The position numbers were made by a program, and so were the translations under genes. Positions 1-8,065 of a DNA stretch of 16,526 nucleotides are shown here, in pieces (the stretch's first letter is position 1; each line of letters starts with the position of its first letter). The notes below the pieces were generated by a model, which worked only from the letters and a program-made list of their open reading frames with translations, made no database searches and had not been told where the DNA came from. This DNA comes from Bacillota bacterium (GTDB lineage: Bacteria > Bacillota > Clostridia > Lachnospirales > Lachnospiraceae). The stretch lies in NCBI GenBank assembly GCA_023418475.1, contig JAEZZO010000028.1:1-16526 (forward strand), given 5' to 3'.

Positions 1-341
1 CTTAGGCGGGGCTTATTAAAGTACTTCTAGTCCAGTAACTGCCACTCAAGTACCTTTCAAAAAATAGCAGATTGGCACTTTGGTTAGATTTATTCATTTT
101 CGGACTACAGTTTACGGAAACTCAAGAGATATATTATAAAAGAACCGATGAAGCAGGTTTTTAGTACCTATATAATCAGTTGGTTTGTCTGGCTAAAGTT
201 CTCCTCAGGTTATGAAGATGTATATGGGTGTATCTATATTCATCCGGACTTGCCTTTAACAATTATTACATACATCAAAAAAATCGTTATACAGATTGAA
301 ACCGTTTGAAACAATAGAACTGTGCCTACCGGGCTTACCAA
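1..341. other. Intergenic region without a convincing gene
   Basis: No well-supported gene is seen here. One open frame on the plus strand, 148-309, would give 53 residues (start MKQVFSTYII, end KIVIQIETV). It has no good ribosome binding site and no recognisable motif, so it may be a decayed gene or chance. The first 60 bases contain GTACTT and GTACCT words that recall the terminal repeat of this window, but the match is too short to call. Confidence 0.4.
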
Positions 342-375
342 AAAAATGAGACTTTTCCATGAAAGTCTCATTTTT
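342..375 (-). terminator. Intrinsic terminator after the lipoprotein gene
   Basis: A perfect 14-bp stem (342-355 with 362-375) closes a 6-nt loop. Read on the minus strand, the right arm runs into a T-rich tract, so it should end transcription of the lipoprotein gene whose stop lies 14 bases upstream. The A-rich and T-rich arms make it plausibly bidirectional. The core sequence is nearly shared with the terminator at 5513-5543. Confidence 0.85.
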
Positions 376-388
376 AAACATACAGTAA

Positions 389-1078
389 TTAATCAATAAG
401 CGAATAAATCAGAATGCTTTTAACCTCTTTATCTTTTATATGGAAACTCATTACATCCACATAATTAACCGGTTCATAACGAAAATCATCCTCTTCGTCA
501 CTCAACTCACCACCCATCAAATTTCCTTCCGGGTAAGCTTCTTTAAGCTTTTCAAAGCTATCTCCAACTTTTATATTTCTAGCTGTAGGATATTTGGGAT
601 CAGTAATTTCAATACTAAAGATAAATGCTTTCTTATCTTCCGTTGCATCAATCGTTTTTATTACAAGTCCTGGATACTTGTACTCTTTTTCTGTCATTCC
701 ATTCAGCTGATCCATATTTAGTCCATCATCCTTCGTATAAGTGTGCGATTTGATTTCATCCGCTTTTCCCAGAATACTCTCAATTTTTTCATCATTCATG
801 ATATCCGATATAGCAATTGCCTTCTCTTGGTATACAAATGCCAGCTGTTTTAAAACAGTATTCCCATTCTTCACAATCGAACCTTCCTTGATCACTTCTT
901 CTGAAGCATTCATCGATGTATCAGGCTGAGGTTTACCAGTGGTATTGTCCGGTGCATATGTTGTTTTATCCGTTAATGTATTCGGCGATATATCTTCTTT
1001 ACTCCCACATCCTCCCAATACCATTCCACAAAGCACCAAAAGCATGGTTACTGTAACTATTCTTCGAAACATCTTCAT
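389..1078 (-). CDS. Putative lipoprotein of unknown function
   Basis: A 229-residue secreted lipoprotein. The N-terminus has basic residues, a hydrophobic stretch and a lipobox ending LGGC, with the lipidated Cys at residue 24. A Ser/Thr/Asp-rich linker follows (about 25-60), then a soluble domain I do not recognise. The start is fixed by a strong GGAGGAAGG site just upstream. It lies 107 bp downstream of the histidine kinase, on the same strand and with no terminator between, so it may be cotranscribed with the two-component pair. A TATAAT at 1128-1133 (minus strand) could also give it a promoter, although no good -35 box is visible. It could be an output or an extracellular accessory of the two-component system, but that is inference from position only. 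Confidence 0.85.
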   Translation of the reverse strand: MKMFRRIVTVTMLLVLCGMVLGGCGSKEDISPNTLTDKTTYAPDNTTGKPQPDTSMNASEEVIKEGSIVKNGNTVLKQLAFVYQEKAIAISDIMNDEKIESILGKADEIKSHTYTKDDGLNMDQLNGMTEKEYKYPGLVIKTIDATEDKKAFIFSIEITDPKYPTARNIKVGDSFEKLKEAYPEGNLMGGELSDEEDDFRYEPVNYVDVMSFHIKDKEVKSILIYSLID

Positions 1079-1185
1079 TGTCCTTCCTCCACTTTCATAA
1101 TTTAAATCAATGTTTTTATGTTACAGTATTATATTAGATCATAATCATGTTAGCGTAATAACAAACTAGTATCATTCTTGTAACA

Positions 1186-2583
1186 TTATACTAATGGAAG
1201 CAGAAATGAAACACTGGTTCCGACTCCAAGCTCACTTTCCAGAATTAACTGACCATCAAATTTTTCCACGATCTCTTTACAAAGTGAAAGTCCCAGACCC
1301 GAACCTTTCGCGAGATTTGAATTTTTTGCTCTATAAAATCTCTCTTGTACTAAACTAAGGTCACTTTTATAAATTCCAATACCTTGATCACTTATTTTTA
1401 TAACTGCCATATTTTCTTTAGTAAATGTCACAATTCTGATAGATCCTCCAATATTGGAATATTTTATAGCATTATCTAAAATATTTGCAATTGCATGAGC
1501 CATCAATATTTTATTAACATTTGCATAAACTCCTTTTTGTAAATCTGCTTCGATTGATATTTCTCTTTTTTCTGCCGTTGACTTCATCTCTTCCATGACA
1601 AGGTTTGTTAAAACCGATAAATCTTCTTTTTCTATATTAAACTCTGAGAAAGCTTTATCAAATTTTGAAAGAATTAACAGCTCGTTAATGAGCTTTGTAA
1701 GACGCTCAGATTCGTTAATCAGATGAAAGTATATCTTTTTTAAATCTTTATCTTCCTTTTCACCCTCATATAGATATTGAGAAAAACCCCGAATTGCGGC
1801 AAGGGGTGTTTTTAGTTCGTGAGATACATTGGAGACAAACTGCTTTTGATACTGAATATAGTCATTTAGCTTTATACCCATCTGGTTTAATCCTGCGGCA
1901 AGCATCCCCAGCTCATCCTTCCTGTTTAATTTAACCGGATCGAATTGTTGCCTGGAAAACATTTCTGTTGCCTTTAGAAGATATTTGATCGGCTTCGTGG
2001 TTTTACGAGCAATGTACAAGCTTGAGAAAGTAATAAGTACTATAAACCCACCTGCACCAATCAATAAAACATCTCTTGTCTTATCCATAATATCGTAAAA
2101 ATAAGAGATATTATCTACAAGCTCTATCACATATGCGTTTTGATAGTACTTATCACGTATCGGTATTGCAAAGTAAATCAAGCTCTTATTCGTAACTGTA
2201 TAAGCATAATTTCCTTTCAAAGCCTTTCTGATATTTTCTTTATAAACCTTAGGAGAGCCGTTATACACGATTATTCCACTTGTCGCCAATCCCAGAAGCT
2301 TCAGATTATTATTATAAATCCTTACTTCCCTTGCTGAAGCTTTTAAAACCTCCAGGACATCCTTTGCCACATTAATATCGTCGATCGGATCGTTTGATTT
2401 ATCATGTCTTGTAAGTATCTCTCTGAATGACAGTTCACAAATATCCGCCTTTTCCATCATCTGCTTCTCTATTGTCACAAAGCTGTAATGATCAATCGCT
2501 TGATTAATCCAGATAATAATAGCAGAAAACGATACTATAGAAAAAAACAAGTAACTAAGGAGCAGCTTGGTTGCATATTTCAA
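1186..2583 (-). CDS. Membrane sensor histidine kinase
   Basis: A 465-residue sensor kinase. TM1 (about 7-28) and TM2 (about 172-192) flank a roughly 140-residue extracellular sensor region. HAMP follows (about 192-243). The HisKA domain has SHELKTP with phospho-acceptor His255. The ATPase domain shows the N box (ILDNAIKYSN, about 368-377), G1 (DQGIG, 399-403), an F-box-like ERFYRA and G2 (GSGLGLSL, 427-434). The start is an unusual TTG that overlaps the regulator's TGA by four bases. An AAGGTGAT site inside the last regulator codons supports it and implies translational coupling. The domain order resembles PhoR/VicK-type kinases. The signal sensed cannot be read from the sequence. Confidence 0.95.
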   Translation of the reverse strand: MKYATKLLLSYLFFSIVSFSAIIIWINQAIDHYSFVTIEKQMMEKADICELSFREILTRHDKSNDPIDDINVAKDVLEVLKASAREVRIYNNNLKLLGLATSGIIVYNGSPKVYKENIRKALKGNYAYTVTNKSLIYFAIPIRDKYYQNAYVIELVDNISYFYDIMDKTRDVLLIGAGGFIVLITFSSLYIARKTTKPIKYLLKATEMFSRQQFDPVKLNRKDELGMLAAGLNQMGIKLNDYIQYQKQFVSNVSHELKTPLAAIRGFSQYLYEGEKEDKDLKKIYFHLINESERLTKLINELLILSKFDKAFSEFNIEKEDLSVLTNLVMEEMKSTAEKREISIEADLQKGVYANVNKILMAHAIANILDNAIKYSNIGGSIRIVTFTKENMAVIKISDQGIGIYKSDLSLVQERFYRAKNSNLAKGSGLGLSLCKEIVEKFDGQLILESELGVGTSVSFLLPLV

Positions 2584-3278
2584 ATGCTATCACCTTCAAA
2601 CTGATAACCGAATCCATATATGGTCTTTATATATCTCGGATTTTCATAATCTTCCTCTAATTTCTTTCTTAGCCGCATAATTGTCATGTCTACACTTCTA
2701 CTATCCCCTAAATAATCATATCCCCATATGATTTCCAGCAGTTCATCTCTGGTAAAAATCTTTTTCGGCCTTTTTGAAAGGATTTCAAGTATTTTGAATT
2801 CTTTTGCCGTCAGAGAAATCTGAATTCCACCCTTTAACACTCTTTTCATTTCTAAATCAATTTCTAGTTCCCCACATCGAATGAATTCCGTATTTTCATC
2901 TTTACGCTGGCTGCTTGTCTCAAATCTTCTTAGCACGACATTAATTCTAGCAATAAGTTCTCTGTTGTCAAAAGGCTTTGTCAAATAATCTTCTGCTCCA
3001 AGTTCAAGTCCGAGCACCTTATCAATAATCTCATTCTTTGCCGATAACATGATGACAGGAACCGTTGATTTTTTTGTTATTTCCCTGCATAGGTCGTACC
3101 CGGAATAGTCCGGTAACATTAAGTCCAGTAAAACCAAATCCGGTTGAAAGGTATTAACCTCCTTGAGTCCGGCAACACCATTTTCAGCCGTTTTCACCAG
3201 ATAATTTTCTTTTTTTAACACTAGTTCAATTAATTCCCTTATCGCAATCTCATCATCAATAACAAGAATTTTTTTCAC
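2580..3278 (-). CDS. OmpR/PhoB-family response regulator
   Basis: A 232-residue DNA-binding regulator. The receiver domain (1-115) has the acidic pair Asp8/Asp9, phosphorylation site Asp52 (LLDLMLPD), Ser79 and Lys101 (TKPF). The C-terminal winged helix (about 128-230) has the usual SLTAKEFKILE, RDELLEIIWGYD, RSVDMTIMRLRKKLE and YGFGYQFE segments. The start is GTG (GTG AAA AAA ATT), preceded by GGGAG about 11 bases upstream. It is the first gene of the minus-strand unit and overlaps the kinase gene, its evident cognate partner. The lipoprotein downstream is the nearest possible target. Confidence 0.96.
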   Translation of the reverse strand: MKKILVIDDEIAIRELIELVLKKENYLVKTAENGVAGLKEVNTFQPDLVLLDLMLPDYSGYDLCREITKKSTVPVIMLSAKNEIIDKVLGLELGAEDYLTKPFDNRELIARINVVLRRFETSSQRKDENTEFIRCGELEIDLEMKRVLKGGIQISLTAKEFKILEILSKRPKKIFTRDELLEIIWGYDYLGDSRSVDMTIMRLRKKLEEDYENPRYIKTIYGFGYQFEGDSI

Positions 3279-3545
3279 CTTACAAGCTCTCCCTTTATAT
3301 AAATAATATTCTAGGAATAGATAGGTACTATTTTCTTGTTATCATTATTGTGTGTTTCACGAAATTCTATTCTTATTAATTTAATTCTATCTCGTTGAAA
3401 AGATCTGCCATTGTGTCTATTACTGTTTCTCTTACTACAATAATCACATGATAATTTTCAGAATACTCCTAACACTTTTAACGCTTCAACGAATAAACAG
3501 ATGAGAGCTTCAACAGACTTCTTTCATAAGATAATAAATATTTAT
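3279..3545. other. Divergent intergenic region between regulator and small-peptide genes
   Basis: About 320 bases separate the regulator start from the first plus-strand small ORF. The plus-strand promoter is listed separately. On the minus strand there are AT-rich -10-like words near 3300-3330 but no pair of boxes I would defend. No gene is seen. Confidence 0.4.
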
Positions 3546-3573
3546 TTGATATTGATAATATTTCATATATAAT
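3546..3573 (+). promoter_or_regulatory. Sigma-A-type promoter of the small-peptide pair
   Basis: TTGATA (3546-3551) is followed after 16 bases by a consensus TATAAT (3568-3573). Transcription would begin near 3580, about 20 bases before the first small ORF, which has its own GGAG site at 3588-3591. This is one of the best promoter matches in the window and argues that the small ORFs are expressed. Confidence 0.7.
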
Positions 3574-3599
3574 CAATTATAGAAACTGGAGAAATAGTT

Positions 3600-3710
3600 A
3601 TGCATATGAAAAACAAAATCAGGAACATTGCTATCGAACTTGCCAATGAGAAGACAGTAACCGGTAAAATTGAATTGCCCCCGGGAAGGCAGTTTAATGG
3701 TAATACATAA
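3600..3710 (+). CDS. Small ORF, 36-residue peptide
   Basis: A 36-residue ORF beginning MHMKNKIRNIAIELANEK and ending with a Pro-Pro-Gly stretch and RQFNGNT. Start support is good: GGAG eight bases before the ATG, and a TTGATA-16-TATAAT promoter ending 26 bases before it. A second in-frame ATG lies at codon 3. The peptide is basic and amphipathic near its N-terminus, with no signal peptide or cysteine. It lies 45 bases upstream of a second small ORF on the same strand, so both probably share a transcript. No family is recognised. It could be a mature small protein, a leader peptide for the next ORF, or the 5' fragment of a deleted gene. Confidence 0.5.
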   Translation: MHMKNKIRNIAIELANEKTVTGKIELPPGRQFNGNT

Positions 3711-3755
3711 TGCAAAACATGTTGGATGATACCATTCTATTATTAAGGAGAAATA

Positions 3756-3980
3756 ATGTTGCCGGAAAATAAAGATATAAGCGATTCCATCGCAATGCTA
3801 TTGGATATGCAGAAATTTATGCCTAACAATCGACTGAAAGCACTTACAGACGCTGTCGGTTCTAAGTACGGCTTAAACGCCGACAGCCGTGAACTAACCG
3901 ATGAGGAGTTGGAGGTATGGGCAGCGGGTGACCTCACAGCCAACAGACGGTTAAAAAAACCGGAAGATGGCTGTGATTAG
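3756..3980 (+). CDS. Small protein with RiPP-leader-like motif
   Basis: A 74-residue protein with an AAGGAG site five bases before the ATG. Residues 1-46 look helical (ENKDISDSIAMLLDMQKF, then NNRLKALTDAV). RELTDEELEVWAAGD follows, resembling the LxxEELE-xV-xGG/AG end of leader peptides in class II lanthipeptide, Nif11-type and other double-glycine precursors. If AAG marked a cleavage site, the core would be about 16 residues, DLTANRRLKKPEDGCD, with one Cys. It converges on the radical SAM gene, whose stop is only 27 bases away. Processing is inferred. It may equally be a stable small protein whose acidic helix merely resembles a leader. No transporter or peptidase gene is nearby. Confidence 0.6.
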   Translation: MLPENKDISDSIAMLLDMQKFMPNNRLKALTDAVGSKYGLNADSRELTDEELEVWAAGDLTANRRLKKPEDGCD

Positions 3981-4007
3981 TGTCACTTCTGACTTCTATT
4001 ATTCATG

Positions 4008-5357
4008 CTAATACAAGTCCTTACCTGAATTTCTGTCATGCCAAAGCTGGTCTGCAACCGGTGCCCAGTTCCTCGCATAATCTACTGTCCGGGCGCATAG
4101 CTGCTCTGCGCTTTCTGGCGATTGCGGATCCGTTGAGTGCGCACCTGTGTTTTTTACCATTTCGGGTAAGCGTTCGGGATTTTCCAGCATCGGACAGGGT
4201 CGCAGCATATTCTCATGGAAGGGCTGCCCATTATGATAAGCCATAAAGATTGGAGATTGTAACGCTTCCAGCAAGGTGCAGCTATGAATATTAACATTGG
4301 AGTAATGGATAAATACGCAGGGATCAACATCTCCTGCAGCATTGATATGAAGATAGCGCCGTCCACCCGCAATACAGCCGCCAACATGTTGTGCATCATT
4401 TTGAAAATCCATCGAAAGGATGGCTTTTGTTTTACGGAATTTCCTAATACGTTTGTATAACTTAGTTCGCTGCTCAGGCGAGACCATCAGTTGAGGAATT
4501 GCATCCTTTCCCACGGGCATATAATGAAAAAACCATACAAAAAGAGCCCCCATATCTATCATCTTATCATAGAATTCTTCGCTGGTAACATCATTCCAGT
4601 TATCACTGGTATAGCAAACAGAAATTCCAAACGGAAGCTTATACTCCTTTAATAATTGCATAGCATGCATTACCTTATTGTAAACCCCTGTCCCACGCCG
4701 GCTGTCATTTGCTTCCTGGAAACCTTCTAAACTGATAGCGGGAATGAAGTTCTTCACCCGCAATAGCTCTATGCAAAATTCCTCATCAATTAGCAATGCG
4801 TTTGTAAAGCATAAAAACATACAATCCGAATGTTTTTCACACAAACGGATCAGATCCTTGCTTCTTATTAAAGGCTCGCCCCCCGTATAAATATAGAGGT
4901 ATGTACCTAGTGCTTTACCCTGTACCATAATAGAATCTATATCCTCAAAAGAAAGATTAAGATGATGTCCATATTCAGCAGCCCAGCATCCGGTGCATTT
5001 TAAATTACACGCTGAAGTAGGATCCAGTAAGATAGTCCAGGGAATATTACAACCATATTTTTCACGGTTTCTTTCCTGCTCCGGCCAACCAAAGAAGCCC
5101 TCATTCAGTATAAAATTGTGAAAAAAGGTAATTCTTGCCCCCGCATCCAACTCATAAATTCTCATAATCAATTGATACCAATTATCTTTGTTTTCAATTG
5201 CCGACATAACAGCCTCTCGTTGCGTGGCTAATTCCTCATTATGAAAGAAACGATCCACCAGTCCTGCCAGTTTTGGAATATTTGTCTCAGGATCCTTTTC
5301 CAGATATTTAATTGCCTGATCAAAACCAAATGCTTTTGCCTTATCACTAATATTCAT
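4008..5357 (-). CDS. Radical SAM enzyme with SPASM-like C-terminus
   Basis: A 449-residue radical SAM enzyme. The 4Fe-4S/SAM motif is CNLKCTGC with Cys117, Cys121 and Cys124. TGGEP (158-162) is the glycine-rich SAM-binding strand. The C-terminal part holds a GGCIAGGRR motif (Cys328), DVDPC (Cys347), RPCPM (Cys388) and Cys421, the layout of a SPASM-like region that could bind an auxiliary cluster. The start was moved to Met at 5357 because AAAGGAG lies eight bases upstream. A longer frame to 5420 has no such site. Similar stand-alone proteins are common in Clostridia with unknown substrate. Two small ORFs converge on its 3' end, so peptide modification is conceivable. There is no N-terminal RiPP recognition domain that I can see, and convergent genes are not cotranscribed. 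Confidence 0.9.
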   Translation of the reverse strand: MNISDKAKAFGFDQAIKYLEKDPETNIPKLAGLVDRFFHNEELATQREAVMSAIENKDNWYQLIMRIYELDAGARITFFHNFILNEGFFGWPEQERNREKYGCNIPWTILLDPTSACNLKCTGCWAAEYGHHLNLSFEDIDSIMVQGKALGTYLYIYTGGEPLIRSKDLIRLCEKHSDCMFLCFTNALLIDEEFCIELLRVKNFIPAISLEGFQEANDSRRGTGVYNKVMHAMQLLKEYKLPFGISVCYTSDNWNDVTSEEFYDKMIDMGALFVWFFHYMPVGKDAIPQLMVSPEQRTKLYKRIRKFRKTKAILSMDFQNDAQHVGGCIAGGRRYLHINAAGDVDPCVFIHYSNVNIHSCTLLEALQSPIFMAYHNGQPFHENMLRPCPMLENPERLPEMVKNTGAHSTDPQSPESAEQLCARTVDYARNWAPVADQLWHDRNSGKDLY

Positions 5358-5512
5358 CCCATATTCTCCTTTGCAAAATATAGTACTATATATTATAATT
5401 TTTCTGATTTTATTCCTCATGTGTCGATTTATATATGCAAATTATAGTTTCCTATACTTATATCATCAAATGCCAGTATGCCTTCGACTGCGGAATATAA
5501 ACAGACGAAAAA

Positions 5513-5543
5513 AAAATGAGGCTTTCCTTACAAGTCTCATTTT
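5513..5543 (-). terminator. Intrinsic terminator after the 149-residue gene
   Basis: A 12-bp stem (5513-5524 with 5532-5543, one G-T pair) closes a 7-nt loop. A run of nine A at 5508-5516 on the plus strand becomes a T-tract on the minus strand. It lies 45 bases beyond the stop of the 5589-6038 gene and separates it from the radical SAM gene. Its core closely matches the terminator at 342-375. Confidence 0.85.
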
Positions 5544-5588
5544 ATCATTCATAATACTTTTATTATCTTATATAACTCCTTTGCTATC

Positions 5589-6038
5589 TTACTGCCTGTT
5601 TCTATAAACTTCTTCCGCACCTATGTATTCATCGGCAATTCTCCACTTCATTTCTTTTGCTTTAATCCATGTGTTATCATCCTGTTTTAAAGTATCGGAT
5701 ATATTATCGCCTGTCAAATCGTCATCCACCCATATAATACATTCTTCATTTACAAAAATACTTGCTCCATATATTATACCGTCATATTGTTCATCTCTTG
5801 GCAATAAGTTCATTTGTATTAATTTAGAGAAAATCACCTCAATTACACAGGGGCTATCACATTGTCGTTGAAATACTACACATAGCTCCCTCTTTGTATT
5901 AAAAGGCATCATAGATAAGTTTTCGGCAACATATTCTCCACTTATATATTTGATTTCTTTTATACACCCATCATGAAACCTTCCAAAGGTATTTAATAAA
6001 TTATCTGCATCCTCTTGCGACTGTATAATCCTCCACAT
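5589..6038 (-). CDS. Hypothetical cytosolic protein, 149 residues
   Basis: A single-domain soluble protein with no signal peptide or membrane segment. It begins MWRIIQSQEDADNLLNTFGR, followed by FHDGCIKEIKY, and has alternating hydrophobic strands (LCVVFQRQ, VIEVIFSKL, SIFVNEECIIWVDDDL) that suggest a compact beta-rich fold. It is acidic overall. Weakly, its look recalls stand-alone single-domain proteins of the polymorphic-toxin immunity kind, but no toxin gene is adjacent and I do not claim that function. Ribosome binding is poor to moderate (GGGG or GGGAG just before the ATG). It is transcribed alone, with a terminator beyond its stop and a decayed gene upstream. Confidence 0.75.
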   Translation of the reverse strand: MWRIIQSQEDADNLLNTFGRFHDGCIKEIKYISGEYVAENLSMMPFNTKRELCVVFQRQCDSPCVIEVIFSKLIQMNLLPRDEQYDGIIYGASIFVNEECIIWVDDDLTGDNISDTLKQDDNTWIKAKEMKWRIADEYIGAEEVYRNRQ

Positions 6039-6098
6039 TTACTCCCAACCCCGTTTCTTTTTTTATATAGAACGTATATGATCAAACAATAAAGCTCT

Positions 6099-6385
6099 CT
6101 ACAATTTTCTAACTTTTATAGCAAAAGCCGTTGGCAGCATCAATGCTTTTTTGCCAAAATCATTTTTGATCCCATTGCTTTTTCTTTGTCAGTTTCTTCA
6201 ATCAGTTTTTTTATAACAATACCATTTCTAGCTAACGAATTGATATAGGTACTTAGCATTCGCATAAACCGCCAACAATATTCTTTTTCATTGTATCCGC
6301 TTCTTCTATAAGTTTCATTCTATTTTCCTCGGCTTTCATATCTTCGTATATGCTACTTTCATACCAGCAGGTGTTACATTACATC
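6099..6385 (-). pseudogene. Frameshifted 3' remnant of a SAM methyltransferase gene
   Basis: Three consecutive minus-strand frames together read like the C-terminal end of a class I SAM-dependent methyltransferase. The first runs WYESSIYEDMKAEENRMKL up to an A-rich stretch near 6288. A second frame continues KEYCWRFMRMLSTYINSLAR, then NGIVIKKLIEETDKEKAMG. A third ends KKALMLPTAFAIKVRKL and a stop at 6099-6101. The LSTYIN, GxxIxxLIEE and LPTAFxIKxRK elements are typical of that C-terminus. An in-frame stop lies just upstream of the first segment, and no SAM-binding half remains. I read it as a truncated gene with at least two frameshifts. The rest of 6039-6640 shows only a terminator. Confidence 0.6.
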
Positions 6386-6470
6386 CAACGCATTCAAATT
6401 ATACACATATTAAACTCGCTTCAGATGAAGTATTTTTTTCATTTAAAGATTTAAAGTACCTTGCTTAAGC

Positions 6471-6509
6471 AGTAAAAAGCTTCTTCAAATACTGAAGAAG
6501 CTTTTTACT
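6471..6509 (-). terminator. Strong terminator hairpin after the rlmD-like gene
   Basis: A perfect 17-bp stem (6471-6487 with 6493-6509) with a 5-nt loop. The stem contains an A5/T5 block on each side, so it can act in both directions. It lies 132 bases beyond the stop of the rRNA methyltransferase gene and probably closes the yhaM-rlmD operon. Confidence 0.8.
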
Positions 6510-6640
6510 TATTACAATATATTCTATAATCTATTTCGTCAATGTTAATGTTAAGTTTCATCTTTATTGTTACTGCAAAAAATTCTTTCCGTATCAGATG
6601 GCAATTCTATAAATCAACTCATTATAAATCTATCTTAATC

Positions 6641-8029
6641 TCAACATTTATAATCCACTGCACTTTTTCGAGTTAATAAAACGCATGTCTCCACATGTAC
6701 ACTATGGCAAAACTGATCCACTGCACACACTCTTTCCAGCTTATAGTCCTTCTCACACAGATACTTCAAATCCCTGGCAAGTGTTGCCGGATCACAGGAA
6801 ACATAGACAATCCGCTTCGGTGCCATGGCTAAAATAGTATCCAGGAGACTTTTCTCGCAGCCCTTTCTGGGCGGGTCGACAACGATTACATCGGCATAGA
6901 TTTTTTCCTCACGGTAAGCACGCGGAAGTACCTCCTCTGCTGCTCCTGTATAAAATTCAACGTTTTCAATTCCATTTATCCGGGCATTCGTCCTGGCATC
7001 CTCAATGGCCTGGGGTATGATTTCTACTCCGTACACCTTTTTAGCCATTTGTGCCAGAAAAAGCGAGATTGTTCCGATACCACAGTATAAATCCCATACC
7101 GTTTCATCTCCGTGCAATCCGGCATACTCCAGCGCTATATCATACAGCTTTTTCGTCTGAACCGGATTAACCTGATAGAAAGATTGCGCAGAGATCCGAT
7201 AATTGACCGTACCAATGCGATCGGTAATAAAGGGCTCTCCCCAGAGTGTAATTACTTTTTCCCCAAGAATTACATTCGTTTTCTCTTTATTGACGTTCAG
7301 GCAGATACTTTTCATTCCTGGAAGCTTTCTTAATTCCGCAATAAGCTGGTCCTGATGAGGCAGCTTGGATCCATTGATTACAAGGCATACCATAATCTCT
7401 CCGGTACTGTAACCAACTCTGGTTAAAATGTGCCGGAGCAGGCCCTTGTGAGCCTCTTCCTGATAAGGCTCTATATGGTACTCCGTCAAAAACTTTCTTA
7501 TAATTTTCAAGATATCCGTATTAATCTCAGCACCGATATAACAGTGCTCCGTATCAATAATAGAATGTGTCCTTCCTGCATAAAAGCCGATTGCAGTACT
7601 TCCATCCTTATTATAGCCGACCGGAAACTGAGATTTATTCCGATAGTAATAAGGCTCTTCCATTCCGCAAATCGCATCCATCGTATAATCCGTAAAACCA
7701 CCAATTCTGGTTAAACAGTTTCGTACCTTATTCTCCTTAAATTCCAGCTGTTTCTGATACGTGATATGCTGCAGCTGGCAACCGCCGCATTTTGCTGAAA
7801 TCGGGCAGCGCGGTTTGGTTCGATACGGTGACGGAGATATCAACCGGATAAGTCTTGCATATCCATAGGTTTTTCCCGACTTCATTACTTGAACGAGCGC
7901 CAGATCTCCCATTACCGTATCCTTGACAAACAGAGTATATCCCTCCACTTTACCAATTCCTTCACCATCTGTTCCGATATCTTCTATATTTATTTCTATC
8001 TGATCATTCTTTTTTGGTATGCTATGCAT
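6641..8029 (-). CDS. rlmD: 23S rRNA (uracil-C5) methyltransferase, RlmD/RlmCD family
   Basis: A 462-residue SAM-dependent enzyme of the RumA/TrmA group, which methylates C5 of uridine in 23S rRNA. An N-terminal TRAM domain (about 7-65) binds RNA. A 4Fe-4S site is formed by Cys75, Cys81, Cys84 (CPISAKCGGC) and Cys163 (EHCYIG). The catalytic domain has DLYCGIGTISL (313-323), DPPRKG (385-390), nucleophile Cys412 (SCDPATLARD) and general base Glu447 (HVETC). All expected catalytic and cluster residues are present and the length is normal. In Firmicutes one enzyme may methylate two uridines (RlmCD), and sequence alone does not settle which. It starts 37 bases after yhaM and likely shares its promoter. 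An AGAGG site precedes the ATG at 8029. Confidence 0.93.
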   Translation of the reverse strand: MHSIPKKNDQIEINIEDIGTDGEGIGKVEGYTLFVKDTVMGDLALVQVMKSGKTYGYARLIRLISPSPYRTKPRCPISAKCGGCQLQHITYQKQLEFKENKVRNCLTRIGGFTDYTMDAICGMEEPYYYRNKSQFPVGYNKDGSTAIGFYAGRTHSIIDTEHCYIGAEINTDILKIIRKFLTEYHIEPYQEEAHKGLLRHILTRVGYSTGEIMVCLVINGSKLPHQDQLIAELRKLPGMKSICLNVNKEKTNVILGEKVITLWGEPFITDRIGTVNYRISAQSFYQVNPVQTKKLYDIALEYAGLHGDETVWDLYCGIGTISLFLAQMAKKVYGVEIIPQAIEDARTNARINGIENVEFYTGAAEEVLPRAYREEKIYADVIVVDPPRKGCEKSLLDTILAMAPKRIVYVSCDPATLARDLKYLCEKDYKLERVCAVDQFCHSVHVETCVLLTRKSAVDYKC

Positions 8030-8065
8030 TTAAGATTTAACCTCTAATTGAAATTACTTGTTATT

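Noticed and set aside
148..309. 53-codon plus-strand ORF near the window start
   Set aside because: No good ribosome binding site, no promoter and no recognisable family. It is mentioned only as a possible remnant.
3980..4246. Plus-strand 88-codon frame after the small-peptide gene
   Set aside because: It lies almost entirely antisense to the radical SAM 3' end, and its residues are the shadow of a strongly supported gene.
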